64,000 nt of DNA from NCBI GenBank assembly GCA_045126975.1, contig JBGVPL010000010.1:46332-110331 (forward strand). Direction: 5' to 3'. Origin of the DNA: Aphodosoma sp045126975. GTDB lineage: Bacteria; Bacteroidota; Bacteroidia; Bacteroidales; Paludibacteraceae. The notes beneath the pieces were generated by a model. It was not told where the DNA came from and searched no databases. It saw nothing but the letters and a program-made list of their open reading frames with translations. This document shows, piece after piece, positions 33,887 to 43,166 of the stretch. How positions within the stretch are numbered: the stretch's first letter is position 1; each line of letters opens with the position of its first letter. The translations under genes were made by a program, and so were the position numbers.

Positions 33887-36010
33887 ATGAAACCAAATTT
33901 TAATGATATAAATATCAAAGAAGTTGCTGCTAGCAAAGCTACAGTAAACGGTGAAAATTGGTTGACTCCTGAACAAATTCCGGTAAAACCAATCTACACA
34001 AAAGAAGACCTTGAAGGTCTTGAACACCTCAACTATGTTGCAGGTCTTCCTCCATTCCTTCGTGGCCCTTATAGCGGTATGTATGCTATGCGTCCTTGGA
34101 CTATCCGTCAATACGCAGGTTTCTCTACTGCTCAAGAGTCTAACGCTTTCTATCGTCGTAACCTTGCTTCTGGTCAAAAAGGTTTGTCAGTAGCATTCGA
34201 CTTGGCTACACACCGTGGCTACGACGCTGACCACGCTCGCGTTGTTGGTGACGTAGGTAAAGCTGGTGTATCTATCTGCTCTGTAGAAGATATGAAAGTC
34301 CTTTTCAACGGTATTCCATTGAACAAAATGTCAGTTTCTATGACAATGAACGGTGGTGTACTTCCAGTTATGGCATTCTACATCAACGCAGGTCTCGAAC
34401 AAGGTGCTAAACTCGAAGAAATGGCTGGTACTATCCAAAACGATATCCTCAAAGAATTCATGGTGCGTAACACTTACATCTACCCACCTAAATTCTCTAT
34501 GAAGATTATCGCTGACATCTTCGAATACACAGCTAAAAACATGCCTAAATTCAACTCTATCTCTATCTCTGGTTACCACATGCAAGAAGCTGGTGCTACT
34601 GCAGATATCGAGTTGGCTTACACTCTCGCTGACGGTCTCGAATACCTCCGCGCTGGTGTTAACGCAGGTATGGACATCGATACTTTCGCTCCACGTTTGT
34701 CATTCTTCTGGGCTATCGGTACTAACCACTTCATGGAGATTGCAAAAATGCGTGCAGCTCGTCTCCTCTGGGCTAAAATTGTTAAACAATTCAACCCTAA
34801 AAACCCTAAATCTCTTGCTCTTCGTACTCACTCTCAAACTTCTGGTTGGTCACTTACAGAGCAAGACCCATTTAACAACGTAGGTCGTACATGTATCGAA
34901 GCTATGGGTGCTGCTCTTGGTCACACTCAATCACTTCACACTAACGCCCTCGACGAAGCTATCGCTTTGCCAACTGACTTCTCTGCTCGTATCGCTCGTA
35001 ACACTCAAATCTACATCCAAGAAGAAACTCAAGTGTGCCGCGAAATTGACCCATGGGCAGGTTCTTACTACATCGAAAGCCTCACTAACGACCTCGCTGA
35101 ACGCGCTTGGGCTCACATCGAAGAAATCGAAAAACTCGGTGGTATGGCTGCTGCTATCGAAACAGGTCTTCCAAAAATGCGTATCGAAGAAGCTGCTGCT
35201 CGCACTCAAGCTCGTATCGACTCAGGCAACCAAACTATCGTTGGTGTTAACAAATATCGTCTCGACCACGAAGACCCAATCGATATCCTCGAAATCGACA
35301 ACACTGCAGTTCGTAAAGAACAAATCGAACGTCTCAACGAACTCAAAGCTAACCGCGACAACGAAGCAGTTAAACGTGCCCTTGACGCTCTCACAGAATG
35401 CGTTAAAACAGGTAAAGGCAACTTGCTCGAACTCGCAGTTGAAGCTGCACGTCTTCGTGCTACTCTTGGTGAAATTTCAGACGCTTGCGAAGTTGTCGTA
35501 GGTCGTTATAAAGCAACAATTAGAACTATTTCAGGTGTGTATAGCGCAGGAACTAAAAACGATGCAGACTTCAAAGAAGCTTGCGAATTGACAGCTAAAT
35601 TTGCTAAAGAAGAAGGTCGTCAACCTCGTATCATGATTGCTAAAATGGGTCAAGACGGTCACGACCGTGGTGCTAAAGTTGTAGCTACAGGTTACGCTGA
35701 CTGCGGTTTCGATGTTGACATGGGTCCTCTCTTCCAAACTCCAGAAGAAGCAGCTAAACAAGCTGTAGAAAACGACGTTCACGTACTCGGCGTTTCTTCA
35801 CTCGCTGCAGGTCACAAAACTCTCGTGCCACAAGTAATTGAAGAACTCAAAAAACTCGGTCGTGAAGACATCATCGTTATCGCTGGAGGTGTAATCCCTG
35901 CACAAGACTACGACTTCTTGTATAAAGCAGGCGTTGCAGCAATCTTCGGTCCTGGTTCTCCAGTTGCTAAATCAGCTAAAACAATCATGGAAATCTTGAT
36001 GGAAAAATAA
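33887..36010 (+). CDS. mutB: Methylmalonyl-CoA mutase large (catalytic) subunit
   Basis: 707 residues. The TIM-barrel domain binds the CoA ester (PPFLRGPYSGMYAMRPWTIRQYAGF, FDLATHRGYDADH, SVSMTMNGGVLP, GYHMQEAGAT). The C-terminal cobalamin domain has the base-off/His-on motif DGHDRG (about residue 590) and GVSSLAAGHKTLVP with the GG at IVIAGGVIP. This is the B12-dependent step in the succinate-propionate route. Codon bias is extreme (CGT, GGT, CTC), as in the most highly expressed genes here. Its supply of cofactor links it to the riboswitch-controlled uptake region at 10.7-23.3 kb. A terminator follows. Confidence 0.96.
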   Translation: MKPNFNDINIKEVAASKATVNGENWLTPEQIPVKPIYTKEDLEGLEHLNYVAGLPPFLRGPYSGMYAMRPWTIRQYAGFSTAQESNAFYRRNLASGQKGLSVAFDLATHRGYDADHARVVGDVGKAGVSICSVEDMKVLFNGIPLNKMSVSMTMNGGVLPVMAFYINAGLEQGAKLEEMAGTIQNDILKEFMVRNTYIYPPKFSMKIIADIFEYTAKNMPKFNSISISGYHMQEAGATADIELAYTLADGLEYLRAGVNAGMDIDTFAPRLSFFWAIGTNHFMEIAKMRAARLLWAKIVKQFNPKNPKSLALRTHSQTSGWSLTEQDPFNNVGRTCIEAMGAALGHTQSLHTNALDEAIALPTDFSARIARNTQIYIQEETQVCREIDPWAGSYYIESLTNDLAERAWAHIEEIEKLGGMAAAIETGLPKMRIEEAAARTQARIDSGNQTIVGVNKYRLDHEDPIDILEIDNTAVRKEQIERLNELKANRDNEAVKRALDALTECVKTGKGNLLELAVEAARLRATLGEISDACEVVVGRYKATIRTISGVYSAGTKNDADFKEACELTAKFAKEEGRQPRIMIAKMGQDGHDRGAKVVATGYADCGFDVDMGPLFQTPEEAAKQAVENDVHVLGVSSLAAGHKTLVPQVIEELKKLGREDIIVIAGGVIPAQDYDFLYKAGVAAIFGPGSPVAKSAKTIMEILMEK

Positions 36011-36040
36011 TTGATAATCTATCAATAATCCAATAAACAA

Positions 36041-36073
36041 AAAGCATCGCTCGGGTTGAGCGATGCTTTTTTA
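36041..36073 (+). terminator. Rho-independent terminator of mutB
   Basis: AAAGCATCGCTC, loop GGGTT, GAGCGATGCTTT, then T-run. Confidence 0.88.
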
Positions 36074-36117
36074 TGTTTAAATTATTACTATTCAAAAAAA
36101 ATCTTATTCCTTTTTTT

Positions 36118-36147
36118 AACAAAAAAGGCATCCCAATGGAATGCCTC
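36118..36147 (-). terminator. Rho-independent terminator
   Basis: On the minus strand AGGCATTCC pairs with GGGATGCCT, followed by TTTTTT; it serves the gene at 36178. Confidence 0.8.
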
Positions 36148-36177
36148 TTACAATATATTATCTTCAATATATATTTA

Positions 36178-36747
36178 TCAATAACGACGAACAACTATAT
36201 AACCCAATGCACACAATAAAAATCCCCACACCACATCAGTAAGAGGAGCACCAGGTTCTTTGCCACCTCCGTAAAAACCATTTACCTTTTGCATATTCCC
36301 TGTTGCCACAAACTCATCTTCGTCAAAAGCTTCAGTAACAGAAGTACGTGCATTATAAGCATCAACTGTCATTGGACGATTAAATGTAACATTTTGAACA
36401 GTTGTCATATTTACACCTGTTGAAGTATAACCATTCCAAGCATTATTTTGCAAAGCAACTTGAGATGATGCTTTTGAAACTTGCTCTGCTCCATTAACAA
36501 TAGATGCACGACGAACTTGCTCTGCTCGTTGAGAATAGTCGTAATCTGCTTTTTTTACCTGAATATTGCGTTTTTGCAAGTTATTTCCAAATTTATTTAT
36601 ATCAATATCCTTAAAAAAAAGCGTAGAATTTATATTTTCTCCAGAAAAATCATCACTAAAAGGTGTAGCATAAGCAGTAGCACAAACAAACATAACTACC
36701 ACTGACACAACAAATTTCAATATAATACCATTCATTTTACCTATCAT
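36178..36747 (-). CDS. Small secreted protein with exosortase-like C-terminal tail
   Basis: 189 residues, not recognised. A signal peptide is at the start (FVVSVVVMFVCATAYA). The middle is polar and Asn/Gln-rich. The end has the order of a tripartite sorting signal: a short P-L-T-D motif (APLTDVVW), a hydrophobic segment and a basic end (YIVVRRY). The gene at 48679 ends with the same pattern at identical spacing, with otherwise unrelated sequence. A minus-strand TAACTTTG (36762-36769) upstream could be its -7 element. It could be a substrate of a processing enzyme encoded elsewhere, or simply a tail-anchored protein. Confidence 0.65.
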   Translation of the reverse strand: MIGKMNGIILKFVVSVVVMFVCATAYATPFSDDFSGENINSTLFFKDIDINKFGNNLQKRNIQVKKADYDYSQRAEQVRRASIVNGAEQVSKASSQVALQNNAWNGYTSTGVNMTTVQNVTFNRPMTVDAYNARTSVTEAFDEDEFVATGNMQKVNGFYGGGKEPGAPLTDVVWGFLLCALGYIVVRRY

Positions 36748-36852
36748 ACTAAAAAACGACGCAAAGTTAATATTTTTTTATCAAAAAAACAATATTTTTC
36801 TTATTTTTTCCCAAAAAAAAGATAATCAAATAAATTGACTATCTTTTCTAAG

Positions 36853-37246
36853 TGGAGCTGACGGGAGTCGAACCCGTGTCCGAACGAGGAAGCAATACGC
36901 TTTCTACATGCTTATCTTCGCCTTGATTTTCGAACGACAGCAAGACCGAAGCCACCAACTGCCGCCTTATCTGCTAAAATCTCATCAGCAGTGCACAGCC
37001 ACTACTGACCAGCCCCGAATTTATAGCACCTCTAAACCAGACCGCCTCGGCGCAATGGCATCTGAGAGATGTCTTGTTTCAGCACCTTGTGCCGAAATTA
37101 AGCTAATCTACTATACTTCGATTAAGCAGCAAGAGCGTAAGAATTTTCGCCAATTATAGTTTACCTGCTATGATTAAAGTGCTTAACAGACAATGCACTG
37201 CATGCTTACATACCTCTTCTACCCGCCGTCAAAACCAAACAGCCCC
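36853..37246 (-). ncRNA. ssrA: tmRNA
   Basis: Both tRNA-like ends are present: GGGGCTG at the 5' side (ending at 37246), the T-arm GGGTTCGACTCCCGT and CAGCTCCA at the 3' side, so CCA is encoded. The tag frame is at 37122-37151 and reads GENSYALAA followed by TAA; the resume codon is GGC. Length is about 394 nt, normal for a one-piece tmRNA. The common tag in this phylum is GENNYALAA, so one residue differs. Confidence 0.95.
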
Positions 37247-37257
37247 TTTTTTCAATT

Positions 37258-37343
37258 CACAATGCACAATTCACAATGCATAATTAACCATTCGAAACTA
37301 ATTCCTTCATCAATTATGAATTATGAATTATGCATTATGCATT
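37258..37343. repeat. 7-base arrays (TTCACAA / TTATGAA / TTATGCA types)
   Basis: Two arrays, 37258-37290 and 37310-37343, fill the space between the tmRNA and the rny stop. The TGCATTA units are the same kind that encode the signal peptides at 1223, 2617 and 27554. Confidence 0.7.
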
Positions 37344-37344
37344 A

Positions 37345-38901
37345 TTATTTAGCGTAGCTTACTGAACGAGTTTCACGGATTACGGTGATTTTCACTTGAC
37401 CCGGATAAGTCATTTCGTCTTGGATTTTCTTAGCTATGTCGTAAGAGAGTGTTTCTACTGTTTTATCATCAACTTTGTCGGCTCCTACGATTACACGAAG
37501 TTCACGACCTGCTTGAATTGCGTATGTTTTAACAACACCTGGATAAGAGAGTGCAAGATTTTCAAGGTCGTTAAGACGTTTGATATAAGCCTCTACGATT
37601 TCGCGACGAGCACCCGGACGAGCACCTGAAATAGCGTCACAAACTTGTACGATTGGAGCAAGAAGCGATGTCATTTCAACTTCATCATGGTGAGCACCAA
37701 TAGCATTACATACGTCAGGTTTTTCTTTATATTTCTCTGCAAGATTCATACCAAGGATTGCGTGTGGCAATTCTGGTTGGTCATCAGGCACTTTACCAAT
37801 ATCGTGAAGAAGACCTGCACGTTTAGCTTTTTGAGGATTCAAGCCAAGTTCGGCAGCCATGATAGCACAGAGGTTGGCTGTTTCGCGAGCGTGTTGGAGA
37901 AGGTTTTGTCCGTAAGAAGAACGATATTTCATTTTACCAACAAGACGAATAAGCTCAGGATGAAGACCATGAATACCAAGGTCGATAGTTGTACGTTTAC
38001 CAATTTCGACAATTTCTTCTTCGACTTGTTTGCGAGTCTTAGCCACAACTTCCTCGATACGAGCAGGGTGAATACGACCATCAACTACAAGTTGGTGAAG
38101 AGAGAGACGTGCTATTTCGCGACGTACTGGATCGAAACCAGAAAGAACGATAGCTTCAGGTGTGTCGTCAACAATAATTTCCACACCAGTAGCTGCTTCG
38201 AGAGCGCGAATATTACGACCTTCACGACCAATAATACGACCTTTTACTTCATCGCTTTCGATATTAAATACTGTAACAGAATTTTCAATTGCAGTTTCAG
38301 TAGCAACGCGTTGGATTGTTTGAACGATGATACGTTTAGCCTCTTTATTAGCAGTAAGTTTAGCGTCCTCCATCATTTCATTTACATACGCCATTGCCTC
38401 TGTTTTAGCCTCGTCTTTAATAGACTCTATAAGTTGATTTTTAGCCTCATCAACCGAAAGACCTGCAATAGCAGAAAGCTTTTCAGTTGCTTCAACATTA
38501 AGTTTGTCCAACTCAGTTTGCTTAGCATCAACAAGATTAAGTTGTTTTTCAAGATTTTCACGAATAGCATCAATTTCGCTATTTTTACGATCTAACTCTT
38601 TTTGTTTTTGGTTTACTTGTTGTTCTTTTTGTTGAGCACGATTTTCGATTTGTTGAGCACGATTCTCAGATTGTTGTATTTTTGAGTTTCGTTCAGCAAC
38701 CTCTTTTTCGAATTCGGCTTTCATGTTAAGAAATTTCTCTTTAGCCTCAAGGAGTTTATTACGTTTTATAGTTTCTCCTTGATCTTCTGCATCTTTAAGT
38801 TTACGAGCTACTTTACCTTTCATAGAAGCGCTGATACCAAAATAACCAGCAATACCTCCCACAATAAGTCCAGCAACTGCAAGAATAATCGAAAGTGTCA
38901 T
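37345..38901 (-). CDS. rny: Ribonuclease Y
   Basis: 518 residues. A membrane-anchored endonuclease that starts mRNA decay. An N-terminal transmembrane helix (LSIILAVAGLIVGGIAGYFG) is followed by a long coiled coil (about 30-200), a KH domain (VKGRIIGREGRNIRALEAATGVEIIVDD) and an HD domain (LLQHARETANLCAIMAAELG, AGLLHDIGKVPD, GAHHDEVEM). Length and order match the family. It is downstream of zapA on the same strand, separated by a terminator, an order common in Bacteroidota. Confidence 0.95.
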   Translation of the reverse strand: MTLSIILAVAGLIVGGIAGYFGISASMKGKVARKLKDAEDQGETIKRNKLLEAKEKFLNMKAEFEKEVAERNSKIQQSENRAQQIENRAQQKEQQVNQKQKELDRKNSEIDAIRENLEKQLNLVDAKQTELDKLNVEATEKLSAIAGLSVDEAKNQLIESIKDEAKTEAMAYVNEMMEDAKLTANKEAKRIIVQTIQRVATETAIENSVTVFNIESDEVKGRIIGREGRNIRALEAATGVEIIVDDTPEAIVLSGFDPVRREIARLSLHQLVVDGRIHPARIEEVVAKTRKQVEEEIVEIGKRTTIDLGIHGLHPELIRLVGKMKYRSSYGQNLLQHARETANLCAIMAAELGLNPQKAKRAGLLHDIGKVPDDQPELPHAILGMNLAEKYKEKPDVCNAIGAHHDEVEMTSLLAPIVQVCDAISGARPGARREIVEAYIKRLNDLENLALSYPGVVKTYAIQAGRELRVIVGADKVDDKTVETLSYDIAKKIQDEMTYPGQVKITVIRETRSVSYAK

Positions 38902-38945
38902 AGTTATTAGTTATTAATGATTAATGATTAGTGATTAACTATATA

Positions 38946-38991
38946 TAAAAAAACGCACTTATTACATATATAAACAATGTAAAAAGTACGT
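38946..38991 (-). terminator. Terminator of the zapA operon
   Basis: On the minus strand an imperfect stem (ACGTACTTTTTACAT with ATGTAATAAGTGCGT) is followed by TTTTTTT. Confidence 0.7.
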
Positions 38992-39027
38992 GATATATTA
39001 ATATACTAAGAAACAAATTCTTATGTA

Positions 39028-39312
39028 TTACTCAACATCAAGTTCTTGACCCAACAATTCTGAGAGTTTAGCCATTTCAGATAAGGGTGTTGAATGATAT
39101 TGCGATTCAAGGCTCACGGCTTCAACAGCCATTTCATAAGCCACCATTGACAAAATATCTGGATAAGGTAAACTAAATTTTTGATTATAGACGGCTATAC
39201 GCTCGTTCAACAGTTTTGCTGCTTTGCGATATACCTCTTCTCGTTCTGCTGGAATTGACAACTTTGTTGTAAATCCATTAATACGGATAGTGATTATTCG
39301 CTCTTCTGCCAT
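39028..39312 (-). CDS. zapA: Cell division protein ZapA
   Basis: 94 residues. ZapA binds FtsZ and bundles its filaments at the division site. The N-terminal beta segment (RIITIRINGFTTKLSIP) and the following helix (EREEVYRKAAKLLNERIAVY, then LSMVAYEMAVEAVSLE) match the family, and the length is normal. It starts 4 bases after the stop of the coiled-coil gene at 39317, so the two form an operon that precedes rny. Confidence 0.85.
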   Translation of the reverse strand: MAEERIITIRINGFTTKLSIPAEREEVYRKAAKLLNERIAVYNQKFSLPYPDILSMVAYEMAVEAVSLESQYHSTPLSEMAKLSELLGQELDVE

Positions 39313-39316
39313 CGTT

Positions 39317-39616
39317 TTAATCTATCTCGTTTAGTAAACCTAAACATTTATCTATATCACGTACCAATTTTGTGATACGATTATTAGCTTCGCGTTTGCT
39401 TTTCTCATCCCAACCATACGCTTTTGCCAATTTTAATCGTTCATAATTGGTTTTTAGTTCGGTTATTTCAACCTTTGCAGCATCCAAATCTTCTGTCGTT
39501 TTTTTTAAATCCCGCTTTAATTCAATATTTTCTTCCTTGAGTTTCTTATAACGCTCAAGAAGTTGAACTACCTGAGATTCAACAGTATTAACATCAACAG
39601 AATCTTTCTTACTCAT
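39317..39616 (-). CDS. Small coiled-coil protein, ZapA operon partner
   Basis: 99 residues. Almost the whole chain from residue 12 to 70 is a coiled coil with heptads of Leu and Lys/Glu (VVQLLERYKKLKEENIELKR, TEDLDAAKVEITELKTNYER), then a short C-terminal helix (ITKLVRDIDKCLGLLN). There is no signal or membrane segment. By position and build it resembles the ZapB-like partner found next to zapA in this phylum; I infer a division role from context only. Confidence 0.7.
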   Translation of the reverse strand: MSKKDSVDVNTVESQVVQLLERYKKLKEENIELKRDLKKTTEDLDAAKVEITELKTNYERLKLAKAYGWDEKSKREANNRITKLVRDIDKCLGLLNEID

Positions 39617-39725
39617 AGTATAACCAAAACTTTCACAAAGTTACAATTTTTTATTGACACTACCAAACATTTTAATTGAAATTTAAAAGTTAAAATTTGA
39701 AATGTGATTTTTTCAATTTTCCTTA

Positions 39726-39753
39726 TTGCATTCATATTTTTTTTGTACCTTTG
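39726..39753 (+). promoter_or_regulatory. Promoter of dxs
   Basis: -7 element TACCTTTG (39746-39753) with a weak ATTG -33 element ending 17 bases upstream. It lies 50 bases before the dxs start. Confidence 0.6.
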
Positions 39754-39803
39754 CAAGTTAGATTTTCCACAACATATAGTGTGTAAATTATTTTATAAGG
39801 ATT

Positions 39804-41708
39804 ATGAAAGAAAAGAAATATACTTTATTAAATAATATCAACTATCCTAAAGATTTAAAGGGACTATCGGTTGACTATTTGCCACGAGTGTGCGATGAAT
39901 TAAGAAAATATATTATTGAACAATTAGCAAAAAATCCAGGTCATTTAGGTTCATCTTTAGGTGTTGTAGAGCTAACTGTTGCACTACATTATGTGTTTAA
40001 TACACCTTACGATAGGATTGTATGGGACGTTGGGCATCAGGCTTACGGACATAAAATATTAACAGGCAGACGTGAAGCTTTCAAAACCAATAGAATGTTC
40101 AAGGGGTTGTGTGGTTTTCCTAATCCGAAAGAGAGTGAATATGACGCATTTGGAGTTGGACACTCATCTACCTCTATTTCAGCAGCATTAGGCATGTCAA
40201 TAGCTGCTAAATTAAAAGGAGAAAACAGACAAGTAGTGGCTGTAATTGGCGATGGTTCAATGACAGGAGGATTGGCTTTTGAGGGGTTGAACAATGCATC
40301 TATAAATCCGAATAATTTACTTATCATATTGAATGACAACAATATGGCAATTGACCCAATCAAAGGGGGATTGAGCCATTATTTGACATCTATACATTTT
40401 TCAAAAACATACAACCGTGTTAGATACGGGATATATAGAGTTTTGAAAAAAATGGGTATGATGTCGGAAGCTAATAAAAATAGAGTTTTAAGACTTGGCA
40501 ATTCGCTAAAAAGTTTACAAGCTAATGCTAATCAAAACAATATATTTGAAGGCTTAAATATCCGATATTTCGGACCTATTGATGGACATAATGTAGAAGA
40601 ATTGGTTGAAGTTTTGGGACAATTGAAGACATACAATGGACCGAAAGTATTGCATATTATCACAAAAAAAGGTAAGGGCTACAAACCTGCAGAAGAAGAG
40701 GTTACAACATGGCATGCGCCTGGCGTATTTGATGTGAAGACAGGGCAACGAATTAAGAAACGCGCAGAGGGTGAACCTCCTCTATTCCAAGAGGTTTTTG
40801 GAAATACATTGTTGGAATTGGCTCATAAAAATGATAAAATTGTGGGTATTACGCCTGCGATGCCTTCGGGTTGCTCGATGAACATAATGATGAACGCTAT
40901 GCCTGAAAGGACATTTGATGTCGGAATAGCAGAAGGTCATGCTGTTACGTTCTCGGCTGGATTGGCAAAAGAGGGACTGATGCCGTTTTGTAATATCTAT
41001 TCGAGCTTCATGCAAAGGGCGTATGACAATGTGATACACGATGTTGCGTTACAGAACTTAAATGTTGTATTCTGCCTTGACCGTGCAGGTATTGTGGGAA
41101 ACGACGGGGCTACTCATCAAGGACAATTTGACTTGACAATGTTCCGTTGCATACCAAATATGACAATCGGTGTGCCTCGTAACGAACACGAATTGAGGAA
41201 CTTGATGTACACAGCGCAATTAGACGATAAAGGTCCGTTCATGATACGCTACCCTCGCGGTAAGGGTATTCTTGCCGATTGGAAAAACGAGATGAAAGAG
41301 GTAGAGATTGGCAAAGGAGAAGAGATGCGTGCGGGCAAAGAGATTGCCGTTGTGGGCGTGGGTCCTATACTCTACACCGCACAGAAGGCGATTGAGAGAC
41401 TTGAGGCTGAGAATAGCGACTTAAAAGTGGGACTTTACGACTTAAAATTCTTAAAACCAATGGATAATGAATTGCTACACGAAATAGGCAAACAATATTC
41501 GAAAATATATACTATCGAAGATGGCACAATTATCGGTGGCGCAGGGTCGGCAATCGAAGAATGGATGATGGACAATGGCTATCAACCTAAGATTGTACGA
41601 CTTGGATTGCCTGATGAGTTTGTAGAACATGGGTCGCAAGCTGAATTATTTGGAATGTTAGAGTTGGATGTTGAAGGAATTTATAAAAGATTGAGAAATA
41701 AGGAATGA
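39804..41708 (+). CDS. dxs: 1-deoxy-D-xylulose-5-phosphate synthase
   Basis: 634 residues. The thiamine-diphosphate enzyme joins pyruvate and glyceraldehyde 3-phosphate in the first step of the MEP isoprenoid pathway. Seen are HLGSSLGVVELTVALHYVF, WDVGHQAYGHKILTGR, GHSSTSISAALGM, the ThDP motif GDGSMTGGLAFEGLNNA ending NDNNMAID, then the transketolase-like central domain (DVGIAEGHAVTFSAGLA, YSSFMQRAYDNVIHD, DRAGIVGNDGATHQG) and the C-terminal domain (EDGTIIGGAGSAIEEW). The C-terminal codons run into a period-7 array (41697-41725). trkA follows 53 bases later. Confidence 0.96.
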   Translation: MKEKKYTLLNNINYPKDLKGLSVDYLPRVCDELRKYIIEQLAKNPGHLGSSLGVVELTVALHYVFNTPYDRIVWDVGHQAYGHKILTGRREAFKTNRMFKGLCGFPNPKESEYDAFGVGHSSTSISAALGMSIAAKLKGENRQVVAVIGDGSMTGGLAFEGLNNASINPNNLLIILNDNNMAIDPIKGGLSHYLTSIHFSKTYNRVRYGIYRVLKKMGMMSEANKNRVLRLGNSLKSLQANANQNNIFEGLNIRYFGPIDGHNVEELVEVLGQLKTYNGPKVLHIITKKGKGYKPAEEEVTTWHAPGVFDVKTGQRIKKRAEGEPPLFQEVFGNTLLELAHKNDKIVGITPAMPSGCSMNIMMNAMPERTFDVGIAEGHAVTFSAGLAKEGLMPFCNIYSSFMQRAYDNVIHDVALQNLNVVFCLDRAGIVGNDGATHQGQFDLTMFRCIPNMTIGVPRNEHELRNLMYTAQLDDKGPFMIRYPRGKGILADWKNEMKEVEIGKGEEMRAGKEIAVVGVGPILYTAQKAIERLEAENSDLKVGLYDLKFLKPMDNELLHEIGKQYSKIYTIEDGTIIGGAGSAIEEWMMDNGYQPKIVRLGLPDEFVEHGSQAELFGMLELDVEGIYKRLRNKE

Positions 41709-41761
41709 GGAGTGAGGAATGTGTCTTACAACTCGTATTTAATGTCTAAAAGCTAAAGAAA

Positions 41762-43093
41762 ATGAAAATAGTTATTGTAGGTGCAGGGGAAGTGGGTCGT
41801 TATGTAGCCAAAATGTTGTCGAATGAGAACCACGACATAACGATTATGGATGAGTCGGAAGAAAGACTCCAAGACCTTGATGCAAATTATGATATCATGT
41901 CGCGCGTTGGGTCTCCAACATCGGTAAATGACTTGCAGATGTGTGGAGTAAGAAATTGCGACCTATTTATTGCAGTAAATACATCGGAAAGCGTTAACAC
42001 AACAGCCTGTATGATAGCATCGAAACTCGGGGCTCGCAAAACATTAGCACGTATCGACAACTACGAATATTTGCTACCAAAAAACAAAGAGATGTTCAAA
42101 TCTTTAGGGATTGATAAGTTGATTTACCCTGAAGTATTGGCAGCAACAGAGATAGTGCAATCTTTAAAACGCAGTTGGATACGCGAATATCGTACATTTA
42201 GTAATGAGGCTCTTGTTTTAGTATGTGTAAAAGTCAGAGAAAACTCAGAAATTACAAATAAAGTTTTCAGTACTGGATTTTTCAATCATAGCATGTATCG
42301 CATCGTAGCGGTAAAACGACATACAACTACTATTATACCAAGTGGTAATGACCAGATTTTAGCAAATGACCTTGTATATTTTATCTGCTCAAAAGAAAAT
42401 TTGGAATATGTAAGAACAGCAGCAGGTAAAACCAATTTCGATATAAAAAACATCATCATAATGGGAGGGTCGAAAATTGCGTTAAAAACAGTTCAATACT
42501 TGCCAAACGATATAGATGTGAAGATTATAGAAAGTGACAGGGAAAAATGCTATAAACTTGCAGATAAAACAGATACACTTATTATTCATGGCGATGGTCG
42601 TAACATTGATTTGTTGAAAGACGAAGGAATTGAAGATGCAGATGCATTTATTGCCTTGACCGATAATTCGGAAACAAACATATTAGCATGTTTAGCCGCA
42701 AAACGATTTGGTATCAGAAAAACTATTGCCGAAGTAGAGAATATCGACTATATCGATTTGGCTGACAACCTTGACATCGGCACCCTTATCAACAAAAAAT
42801 TGATTGCTGCATCGCACATTTATCAACAGACATTAGATGAGGATGCGTATGACGTGCAGTGTTTGACATACTCGGATGCAGAGGTCGTAGAATTTGTAGT
42901 AAAACCTGGCGATAAAATCACAAAAGACCGCGTACGCAACTTAAATTTGCCTGAAGATGTAAATATTGGAGGTGTTGTGCGCAATGGTAAAGGACATGTT
43001 GTGAATGGCAATACCATTATACTACCAGGTGACCACGTAGTTATATTCTGTAAGGCTACTGCTGTGCCTAAATTAGCAAAATTCTTTAATTAA
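41762..43093 (+). CDS. trkA: Trk potassium uptake regulatory subunit TrkA
   Basis: 443 residues. The cytoplasmic NAD-binding subunit gates the TrkH channel. Two Rossmann (RCK-N) folds are visible: KIVIVGAGEVGRYVAKML at the start and NIIIMGGSKIALKTVQYL near residue 227, the second lacking the full GxGxxG. Each is followed by an RCK-C domain (EVLAATEIVQ-S-, then VEFVVKPGDKITKDRVRNL to the end). Length matches two-domain TrkA. The partner trkH starts 73 bases downstream, past a period-7 array (43096-43130). Confidence 0.94.
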   Translation: MKIVIVGAGEVGRYVAKMLSNENHDITIMDESEERLQDLDANYDIMSRVGSPTSVNDLQMCGVRNCDLFIAVNTSESVNTTACMIASKLGARKTLARIDNYEYLLPKNKEMFKSLGIDKLIYPEVLAATEIVQSLKRSWIREYRTFSNEALVLVCVKVRENSEITNKVFSTGFFNHSMYRIVAVKRHTTTIIPSGNDQILANDLVYFICSKENLEYVRTAAGKTNFDIKNIIIMGGSKIALKTVQYLPNDIDVKIIESDREKCYKLADKTDTLIIHGDGRNIDLLKDEGIEDADAFIALTDNSETNILACLAAKRFGIRKTIAEVENIDYIDLADNLDIGTLINKKLIAASHIYQQTLDEDAYDVQCLTYSDAEVVEFVVKPGDKITKDRVRNLNLPEDVNIGGVVRNGKGHVVNGNTIILPGDHVVIFCKATAVPKLAKFFN

Positions 43094-43166
43094 TAAAGAC
43101 ACGAGATACAAGACACGAGAAACGAGAATAATCCAACATCTTGTGTCTACATCTAAAATATAAATA

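Noticed and set aside
33877..35501. Leu/Ser/Thr-rich overlapping frames within mutB (for example 34908-35501)
   Set aside because: They arise from the extreme codon bias of mutB in a shifted frame.
37645..38595. 316-codon open frame opposite rny
   Set aside because: Antisense shadow of a well-supported ribonuclease Y gene; the product is Phe/Cys/Asn-rich without motifs.
38902..39027. 6S RNA between zapA and rny
   Set aside because: The gap is only 126 bases and is filled with a terminator and a 7-base array, too short for 6S RNA.
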